Shown: positions 1 to 8,075 of the stretch, one piece after another | How positions within the stretch are numbered: the stretch's first letter is position 1 | How the letters are laid out: the number at the start of each line of letters is the position of its first letter | From: Craterostigma plantagineum | Lineage: Eukaryota; Streptophyta; Magnoliopsida; Lamiales; Linderniaceae | NCBI GenBank assembly: GCA_027422505.1 | Contig: JAPQWV010000018.1 | Coordinates: 13,658,001 to 13,722,000, forward strand | DNA length: 64,000 nt | Direction of reading: 5' to 3' | Notes under the pieces: model-generated | Seen by the model: only the letters and a program-made list of their open reading frames with translations | Told to the model about the DNA's origin: nothing | The model's database searches: none | Made by a program: the position numbers and the translations under genes

Positions 1-513
1 GAGGAGATGCTCATCAAAATGAAGATGCTGGTGAAGGCGCCCACCTGAACTCGCGCCAACAAGGTGTACATCTGGCATGAGATGTATCGTGGCCAGACGG
101 ACCACGTAGCCATCCCCGCCGACCAGCTTTACCTCGAGGGCCCTTACCCGGTGGAGACATACACGACGACTGCAGGGCCCTCCTATTCCTCTGGCTACCA
201 TCAGGGCGAGTCATCCGGCGTCGCCCCGTACGCGTCAACGGCGGATGTCGAAGCGCTGCGCCAGGACATGATGCGCATGAACGCCGACGCGCTACAGCGG
301 GACGAAGAAGCCCGACGGTATAGTGAAGAGACTCGGCGCCGACAGGAAGAATACGAGCGACAAAACGAGGAAGTGCACCGTCGGTACCGAGAAGCGCTAG
401 ACCGCTACAACCAGGCCCTCCAAGCCATGGACATCGTGCTCAAGTACTCCAAGCAGTCGATGTCCCTCCTTCGCCCAAGGCAACCATCGCCACCACCGCC
501 GCCACCACCTTAG
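1..513 (+). pseudogene. C-terminal fragment of a gypsy retrotransposon 3' ORF
   Basis: An open stretch ends at 513 with a proline run. It encodes a charged, Arg/Glu-rich, coiled-coil-like segment (residues about 75-125 of the 149-residue frame from 64). Positions 3-80 read as related protein in another frame and stop at 78-80, so a one-base shift separates the two pieces. The fragment is followed by a gypsy-style polypurine tract and a 3' LTR, which places it as the last ORF of an Athila/Tat-like Ty3/gypsy element. Position, composition and context support this; no catalytic motif is visible. It is cut by the window edge, so the upstream part is unknown. Confidence 0.55.
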
Positions 514-2165
514 GGATTTCTCCTTTTATTTTCTATAGACGTTTCGTTTGGTTAAGTAGTTGCGTGTGTTTTTACTTTATTTCTACCTTCGATGCCTATA
601 TCTATGTTTATAGTTAATCTATAACTACTTTCTTTTTTGTCTATTACTCTCTTTAGCTAGCGCTAGGATACGCATAACGGGTTACAACACGACCTTCACG
701 CGCTAAGTCACGACTACTTCACGACCACGTCATCTTCTCGTCAGGGGAGTCCCGTTCTTTTTAAACTCTTTTTCCTTCCCTTTATCCTTTTTACGTTGAG
801 GACAACGTCAGACTTAAGCGTGGGGAGGGGAATTTAGTTTGAGAACTTACGAGAAATTTTAAATTTTTATGACGTGTCCGTGAGCTATAAAATTCGTTAG
901 AAAGGCATGAATTATTGAACTCAGGCACGATTGTTTGCGCTCGAGTAGTCTGCATTGTTATGAATTATTGTGAGCAATGAGGATATGCATGACTGATTGA
1001 ATCGTGTCTGCCTCAGTAGATATAGCGCTGCTTTGAGAGATTCGTACACATAACCCATTTACGTTGTGAGAGTTTGAGCCTGACGAGCTTATGCTCATTT
1101 TTCTTGGTTGTGTGACGTGCCTAATCTATATTTCTCTGGAACTTGCTTGCCTGATACGTGTTGAAACTGTTTTGGTGCGTTAGTGCGAAAATGATGAGGG
1201 CATTAGGAATTAAGTCCATGGCCACATTATCCTACCATGACTAATCCCCTTAGTTAGCCACGTTGAGCCTAAGGGTATTCGCTTGCTTGCCTCGTGAATT
1301 AGAAAGGCCACTGACCCGAATAAGTCTCCAGAGATTATATGAACCTGAGTTGATTAGAATAGAGCAGAAGTCAAACTTGAGAGTTACTGTTTCAGTGTAT
1401 GATTTGATGTTCTTCTCTGTTATTCATGAAATGACTCGTACCTTACTTGATCGTTTTCTGAAATGACCCGATCCATTGCATAAGCCTGCTCATAACCCTT
1501 TGGCAAGATATAGGTTTCGGTAATAAGTATCCCTAGGTACACGGCATTCGCTGTGACGATTGCGACAAAAGTCGAACCTTGATGTTTTTAGGGAATAAGG
1601 GCAGTGCACAAAAGTAGAGCGTAACTAAGGTGAAAGGGCAGAAAATGAAAGGGAAATGAGTCGAGAGGGTCGGACAGAAAAGTCTATGATTTCACAGCGA
1701 GAACGTTGAGTCTTATGTTGGGACGTGTGACTGTCTGTCTGATCATGCTGTGTTCTTTGATAATTTTTGCTTACGTGTCCTAGCTCTAAGATTAAGTGTT
1801 CATTATATATGTTTGTCGCTTCATGATTATTCGTCCCGTTTACCCCCGAAAAGACCCTCAGATTTGTACTTACCAGTTTGAATAATAGAGATGCGATTAG
1901 CTCGCAAATTTATGGTAAGGGTTGGACTCACGAATTGAGAGACTCACCATATGCTAGCCTATACGCGTGAGTGACTTGAGTGAATCCTTGTGAGGTATAG
2001 GTCTCGATTTGCAGTGCTAGGGAAGCTCAGATTGACAGGTGCAGGTCATTAGTGCGATCCATGAGTGCTTGCTTGATTTCGTTTCGTGCTCTCTATGCTT
2101 TGATGATAAATTGCGAACAATCGTGCCGTTATCCTGATTAGATGCCTTCTCTGAATTCTAATTTA
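514..2165 (+). other. Non-coding 3' region of the gypsy element
   Basis: About 1.65 kb lies between the end of the last ORF and the LTR-proximal polypurine tract. No convincing coding sequence is seen. It holds one internal polypurine tract, annotated separately. Long non-coding spacers of this kind are usual in Athila-like elements. Confidence 0.5.
793..832 (+). other. Internal polypurine tract, first copy
   Basis: A TTGAGGACAACGT word is followed by AAGCGTGGGGAGGGGAA. It has the same build as the tract abutting the LTR at 2166-2200 but lies about 1.4 kb further upstream. In LTR elements such purine runs prime plus-strand DNA synthesis; this copy would be a central or duplicate tract. Confidence 0.5.
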
Positions 2166-2200
2166 CTTGAGGACAAGCAAATGCTTAAGTGTGGGAGGTT
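2166..2200 (+). other. Polypurine tract next to the gypsy 3' LTR
   Basis: TTGAGGACAAGC is followed by AAGTGTGGGAGGTT and then directly by TGATAAACG, the start of the LTR. This GAGGACAA...AAGTGTGGGGG arrangement is typical of plant gypsy elements and fixes the left edge of the LTR. Confidence 0.65.
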
Positions 2201-2385
2201 TGATAAACGTATTTCAATGCGTTTATCGTAATATCTAATTGGGATATAATAGAGATCTAGCAATCATTTTATGCGTCTATTCGCCATATTTACACATATT
2301 CTTATGTTGAAGGAGCTTAGGACGAGTTTCGGGCGAAAGTAAGCGAAAACGAGGCAAAACGGCGCAAAGATGAAGAACACTGTCA

Positions 2386-2700
2386 GGTGTCACGGCCGTG
2401 ACACCTTATGCAGTTGGCCGTGATAACCACCAGAGGTCGGTTTAGAAGACACTGTTGATGGTCACGGCCGTGACACCCTTTGCACCAGGCTGTGACATCG
2501 AGCAGAACGCAAGCTAAGTATCACTGGGAAACATCACGGTCGTTACGATCAATGCAAGAGGCCGTGACATTCGGCAGAGAGTTGAAGCGAAGATGGTCAC
2601 GGCCTGACACCCTATGCACTTGGCCGTGACACATGGCAGAAAGTGACGAGAAGCGAGGCGATGATGGTCACGGCCGTGACGGCCCATGTCCCAGGCCGTG
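2386..2700 (+). repeat. Palindrome array in the LTR U3 region
   Basis: Five units of roughly 62-74 bp are centred on GTCACGGCCGTGAC, a perfect 14-bp palindrome, or degraded forms of it (about 2388, 2459, 2534, 2605 and 2667). Each is followed by a spacer and a second GGCCGTGAC half-site. The array ends just before the TATA box and looks like an amplified enhancer. Confidence 0.75.
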
Positions 2701-2717
2701 ACTGTTACGGAAATTAG

Positions 2718-2725
2718 TATAAAAA
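2718..2725 (+). promoter_or_regulatory. TATA box of the gypsy LTR promoter
   Basis: TATAAAAA sits inside the LTR, immediately downstream of the palindrome array, where an LTR core promoter is expected. Inferred from sequence and position. Confidence 0.55.
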
Positions 2726-3608
2726 GCCCAATTCGACCCATGAACAGCAACACTTACCAGATATCAACCCTAATCCCTCCAGAGACGAAAAAGAGCCCTG
2801 AAGAACACAGAATTGCGTCCTGGAGCGCAAGAGACGGATCAACAACGCAATCACGCCCAATTGAACGAAGAACGAAGAATCATCCGCGCTACCACCCTAG
2901 ATCATCAGTATTCAAGATCATGAGTTTTTCTTCTTCGTTTCTAATTTCTTTCGTTGTTTTCCCGTCTATTATGAGTGACTCGTTTTTCTGACTATTTATC
3001 TATCTACGAAATTGTTTCGTCACTTTAATATGTCTATGTGTTAAAGTGATCGTGTGGAAAAACGTTTAGGGCGACAGCTAAACAACGTTTAGGCCGTTCG
3101 TAGAAGATAGGATTCGAGTATAGGGCGAAAGCAAGTACTCGATCCTCGCCTTTAGTAATTGATAAATCTTAGATCCCCGCGAACGTTTAGGGCGACAGCA
3201 AATTCGAGAGTGGGTAGGAAAATTACTGCGATCTAGTCAAGAATCACGTAGGCACGATATTTCATTGTCTTAGGCGATCACACCTAGCGGGATTCGAATC
3301 CCAAGCACACCTTTATCATCTGAAAGCTTCTTACCAGTTTTAAGCGTGTTCTTTGAATCTCTAGTTGAGTTAGGAGTAATCTGTTAAGATAATTCGTAAA
3401 ACCATCTGCTTATTTTATTTAGGCTAAATATCGAGTCGATAGGTCACTACTAGTACTTATTTATTCCTTGTGTTCGATACTCGTTTACTCATTTTACTGA
3501 ACTACACACGATAGGTCCACTGCCTATCGCACGTCGGTGATAGTAATTAGGTATTCGTTTTAATTATTACTTGTCGCACTTTTCATTCACACACCACGTG
3601 TCAATCAA

Positions 3609-4116
3609 CGATCGACCCCAATAATTTGTGTCTATTTCTACTGTGTCAAAACTGTTACTCGGCGTATGAAATCTGTTACTCGGATTACCAAAATCGTTAC
3701 TAGGTGTATCAAAACCGTTATTAAACTGTAAATAATTGTTACCATGTGTAGGGTTCTAATTTGCGAAAATAAGATGAATCAAAGCCGTTTTTCGCAACGA
3801 TTACATCGTACCCATAGTATGGGAAGCTCAGTGCGGCACATTGTTTGCTCGTTTGTCCGACGTTCATCTTTAATTTCGCAAAAAATACGGTCGACCCCAA
3901 TAATTTGGGTATACTTTTTTTACTGTGTCAAAACTATTACTCAGAGTACGAAAACTGTTACTCGGAGTAACAAAACTGTTACTATGTGTATCAAAACCGT
4001 TGCTAAACTAATTGTTACCGTATGTAGGGTTCTAATTTGCGAACAAGATGAAATCAAATTCGTTTTTGGCACGATTACATCTAATATGTATAAATTCGAA
4101 GTACCCATAGTATGGT
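3609..4116 (+). repeat. Divergent tandem duplication with about 18-bp sub-repeats
   Basis: 3609 to about 3840 and 3890-4116 are two copies of one block. Both open CGATCGACCCCAATAATTTG or a variant, carry several degenerate repeats of an AAAACTGTTACTCGGAGTA-type word, then GTAGGGTTCTAATTTGCGAA, and end in CCCATAGTATGG. There is no coding potential. It could be a satellite seed or the end of an unrecognised element. Confidence 0.6.
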
Positions 4117-5436
4117 GTTAGGGAGTGTGCCCTCGGAATGCCATACGAGGACTAGGAATAGTATATGGCACACGATGATGTATAGGTTGCTAGACAGTTT
4201 TATTGTATATACTGTCAAATAAATTAGTGAATATGATTTTCATTAATAAAGGCATTATTATTTATTTATAAAATTTAAAGTCTGCTTGGCATCCGGCAGT
4301 GCGATAAATAAATAACACCCAAATGTTTGAGTTGGTCGTCTGATTCTCGTGGGGACGAGAGAGGAGACACCGGACGATCCTTAATCTCAACATTAAATAA
4401 AAAGTCCGTAAGTCTAAGGATTCTAGGTGGGTAACTAGATATCGAATATGACTTATCCATTGACGACCACATAGTATCGGTAGTGTCACTGTCACAGATT
4501 ACGTGAGAGGTTGTGGGTCGTGATGGAGATCGGATCGGAGAGATCGCGTATTCGGACATTCGGCTCGTATTCGTGTCAATCACATGGCTAGGATGTTATT
4601 AATGATTGAACGAATGACTATAACCTCAAACCGATAGGGTCACTGCGGATTTGCTTTCGTAATTTCGGTTTGTCGCTAGTTGGCTAGGCCTGCAAGTGTT
4701 CAGATATGGGACACGGGCCAGCGACGAAACGCAACCAACTTTGGAGGTAATTGTTGAGCTTTGACGGCTATTGGGATTCACTGCCTATATTCGTATAGGT
4801 TAATGTCCTATGAGGTAATCGGAGAGCGACGATTATAAAGCCTTCAGCCGAAGCTTAGAAAACTTGTTCGTATTAGATACAGAGCGGAGTTTAAATAATC
4901 GGTTCGGTCTCGATTATAGCATAGTGTTAGGTTAGTGAATTTGACATTTGCATGGCTCTCACCTAACCGGGACGCAAGTGAAAGGCGTAAGAAGTATTTA
5001 AATGTATACACTATAGTCGGTTCGCCCGAATTTCGATTAGATCAAATTCGTTCTCAACTGGGGTCTGTCCGGTACCGCGGGATTGGCTCGGCGAATACCG
5101 GGACTCGTGGATTCCTCCCATGCCAATTGAGACTGACCTAGAGAGCCGCGCTTAAAAATGGTAATGAACTCGGACGAAAACGGCGGGCTTTTCTCTGAAA
5201 CCTAAAGAATGAGATTCGTTGAGGTTGTGGCATAGTTGATACGAGGTGTCGACAGCTTAGTTAAATTCCAGTGATGGTCACGGAAATAATTAGGACTTAA
5301 GACTGTCTAAGTGCTTAATTAATTAACTACGTGAGGCTTAATTGGAATTAAAATAATATGATTGGATATAATTATTTTATTATTTAATGTTGAGGGACTA
5401 ATTGAGAATTTAGAAACCTCAAGGGCCGAATTGAAA
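4117..5436 (+). other. Unresolved LTR-like or LARD-like stretch
   Basis: It begins TGTTAGGGAGTGTGCCC directly after the tandem duplication, which resembles a copia-type LTR start. It has no coding potential and no partner LTR in the window. An AT-rich part from about 5280 resembles the inner edge of non-autonomous LTR elements. The right boundary could not be fixed. Confidence 0.3.
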
Positions 5437-5459
5437 TTATAAAAAATATAAAGAAATAT

Positions 5460-5600
5460 ACGAAATTGGAAACCAAAGTTGGTCCTTCCACGCCAAAATT
5501 GGTCCTTCGCACAGAGCTAAGGTCACGACTAAGAGCTGGTCCTTCACGCCAAAGTTGGTCCTTCGTACACGTCTAAGAGCTGGTCCTTCCACGCCAAAAT
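5460..5600 (+). repeat. Short tandem repeats of a TTGGTCCTTC word
   Basis: Alternating copies of CCAAAGTTGGTCCTTC(C)ACG and CTAAGAGCTGGTCCTTC recur five to six times over about 140 bases. They end where the copia RNase H relic begins. They are probably a junction or non-coding part of the older element. Confidence 0.55.
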
Positions 5601-6092
5601 TGGAAGTTTCACGACTAGGAAGATATACGAAAAATCCTAGTGAAATGCATTGGAAAGCCTTGTTGAGATCATTGGGCACTATAAATTATGGAATTTTTTA
5701 TAGTTGGTTTCCTGAAGTAATTGAAGGCTTCATTGATGCAAATTGGATTTCGTATTTTGTAGATAAAAATCCACAAGTGGATATGTGTTCACTTTGGGAG
5801 GAGGAGCGGTGGCTTGGAGATCCTCTCGACAAACTTTAATTGCTCGTTCTACAGTGGATTTAGAGTTCATTGCATTAGAACTTGCTTGAGTGGAAGCTGA
5901 GTGGCTTAATAATTTTATTAGCGACATTGCAATTGATAAGAGACTGATCACCTCTATATCTATGCATTGTGATTGTCAAGCCGCAATTGCTATAGCGAAA
6001 AATAAAACCTACAATGGAAAGAGTAGACATATTCGCTTAAGACACAATGTGATTAAGCAATTGTTGAAAAATTGGTTATGTGAGGTCAGAGG
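5600..6092 (+). pseudogene. Old copia RNase H fragment, left half
   Basis: The translated pieces read as the C-terminal part of a Ty1/copia polyprotein: an NPSEMHWKALLR segment, then an RNase H-like stretch with HCDCQAAIAIAKNKTYNGKS and a SRHIRLRHNVIKQLL segment. Several frameshifts break it, near 5650-5700 and 5760-5890. The N-terminal polyprotein is missing, so this element is 5'-truncated. At 6092 it is interrupted by element 1. The same reading frame resumes at 20638, showing the two halves were once contiguous. Confidence 0.85.
6088..6092 (+). repeat. TSD of element 1, left copy (AGAGG)
   Basis: AGAGG precedes the TG of the 5' LTR and is repeated at 20638-20642 right after the CA of the 3' LTR. 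Five-base duplications are the rule for copia integrases. Confidence 0.95.
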
Positions 6093-6388
6093 TGTTAGGA
6101 TATTTAATTTGTTGTGTCAATAGTTTAAGTCTTGAGACTTATTATGTAATTATCTTTAGCTTGGGCTTTGGACAAGATTGTAATTATTTTATTATTAGTG
6201 ATTGGGCCTTAATATACCTAGGGTTAATGTGGTATATAAGGTTTTACCAACTCACTTTGAAAGGTAATCAAAGATCAAAAAGCTAAAATTCGTTTTCACA
6301 CACTACACACACTACAAGGTGAGAAATTCTCCCTTTTCATTCCATCTAGCTTCTTTGATTCCTTGTTTGGTGCATTTCGGGACCAACA
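6093..6388 (+). mobile_element. 5' LTR of element 1
   Basis: It runs from TGTTAGGATATT to GGGACCAACA, 296 bp. A TATATAAG box at 6233-6240 is the likely promoter. It is identical to the 3' LTR except at 6208. Confidence 0.95.
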
Positions 6389-6390
6389 AG

Positions 6391-6402
6391 TGGTATCGGA
6401 GC
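6391..6402 (+). other. Primer binding site of element 1
   Basis: TGGTATCGGAGC lies two bases inside the LTR. It differs by one base from TGGTATCAGAGC, the complement of the initiator Met-tRNA 3' end used by most plant copia elements. Confidence 0.85.
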
Positions 6403-6639
6403 AAACGTGGATCGATCTTCATTGATTTGAATCCAGTTTCGTTCGATTCCAAGCAAGATCAAAGGTGTTTTTGAGCAAAAAATAGATTTCGGCACTTTGA
6501 GCTTGGTTTGGGGCTTTTGATGCTTCGTTTTTGTGTTTAAAACCCTCCCCCAGATCAAGTATATGCCTAAAAATGTTTTTAGAACACTTTTGGATCAGTT
6601 TTAACGAGTTTTGAGCGAGATTTAAGCAGAAATTTTTCA

Positions 6640-7720
6640 GAAAAGGACATCTCGGCCATTCTCTGTTTTTGGTCGATTTGACCCTTTTTTGTTGTTTTTA
6701 GCTCACAAATCGGTCGATTATGTGTTTAGGGAAGAATTTCTGAAGTTTAGGAACAAGTTTCAGCGATTTTGGTTGAGATTTGAGCAAGAACGGGACGTTT
6801 TTCTGGGAAATCGCGTGAAAAGCAATGGAACAGTACTAACGTGTTCTTGACCGCGAAACTTTGAGCTTGATCGTTCAAGTCCGCGAATTTTCCACGTCCG
6901 AGAAAGTCGATCCCGAGAATCTTCAAAATCCGCGAATTTTCAAACCGCGAAAAACTCACTTTCACTGTTTTTTTTCTCAATGACCTATGCCCAAAATCCG
7001 AGAAAGTTTAACTCCGCGAAATTTTTTTTCCTTAGGCCAAATTTTCTGTTCTCAACTTCATACTCTATAAAATCCGAGAATTTCCAAAAACCGCGAAAAT
7101 TTCTCTAAGATCAAATCTTTCTCAAGTCCATACTCTTTAAAATCAGAGAAACTTTATACACGAGAAAGTTTTTTCCAAGAATTTTTTTTCTCGAGCCGCG
7201 AAATTTTCAAAAATCTGAGAAATTTTACTAAGCCGAGAATTTTCAGAAAATCCATATCCTAGAAAGCTTATCCCGCGAATCTTTCAAAGCCGCGAATTTT
7301 TTTTCAGCCGAGAACTTTCTGACAAATTTTACATCCGAGATATTTGTCTCAAGACCGCGAAAGTTTTTAAACTCAGAGAAAATTTTTACATCCGAGAAAT
7401 TTTTAAGGCCGAGAAATTTTTGAAAGTCACGAAAATCTTTACACCCGAGAAAGTTTTTCAAAGCCGAGAATTTTTGAAACCTTACACCTGAGAATTCTTT
7501 TTCTTTGACTGAGAAAGTTTGAAATTCACGAAAGTTTTCAATCCGAGAAATTTTCAAAGTCGAGAAAATTTATCCACGTCTCTTTCAAATCCGAGAAGTC
7601 TTTAAAACTCTCAAACACCGAAATTTCTCAAAACATAATTTCTTGGGTAATTCCTCATACGATCACATGTTTAGCTGAAAATTTCGCACCTACACAATAT
7701 ACGAATTTTTCTGATGTGTT
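6640..7720 (+). repeat. Leader built from CCGCGAAATTTT-type words
   Basis: Between the primer site and gag, about 1.1 kb consists of short, degenerate, direct copies of (C)CG(C/A)GAA(A)TTTT separated by 5-25 varying bases. No protein is supported. Another array of the same word precedes the 3' ORFs at 14730-16460, and a weaker relative is in element 2's leader. Confidence 0.8.
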
Positions 7721-8075
7721 AAATTTTAGAGTCAGCTTTATTTCTCGGGTACAAAATTTTTTTTTCGCATATACCAAATTTTTCTCATCATCAAAATTTC
7801 TCGGGTCCAAAATTTTACTCTCATGTCCAAAAATTTCTCGTGTTGAAATTCGCCCCACAAGTCTCGATTTAAAATTTCTAAGACTTCCACTAATTTCAAG
7901 ATATATTTCTCGTTCATACATTATCGACCATCACACACGCTCACGTAGTTCTAAGAAATTCTTTGAACAATTTTTCACAAAACTCTGCTCGTTCAACTCA
8001 TCTTTCTCATCTCGTTCGTTACTAACTTTCTTATCTAAAAGGATCAAAACCACGGACGATTCGACTGCACCAACC

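Larger units (their letters stand above)
2201..3603 (+). mobile_element. 3' LTR of a Ty3/gypsy (Athila/Tat-like) element
   Basis: The LTR starts TGATAAACG just after the polypurine tract. GATAAACG is repeated inverted about 20 bases on as CGTTTATC. It probably ends ACCACGTGTCA at 3603, giving matching TGA/TCA ends and about 1.4 kb. It contains a palindrome array (2386-2700) and a TATA box (2718). The partner LTR lies outside the window, so neither the target duplication nor the exact right edge can be checked. Confidence 0.6.

Noticed and set aside
2686..2991. 101-codon frame in the gypsy LTR
   Set aside because: It lies over the TATA box and LTR transcript leader, starts in the palindrome array and has no recognisable protein content.
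3286..3306. GGGATTCGAATCCC resembles a tRNA B box / T-arm
   Set aside because: It is a simple palindrome inside the gypsy LTR. No A box, anticodon arm or acceptor stem could be found around it.
7243..7557. Minus-strand 104-codon frame in the leader of element 1
   Set aside because: A repetitive peptide (FLGLKNFSDVKIF-like) produced by the CGAGAAATTTTT repeat; not a gene.
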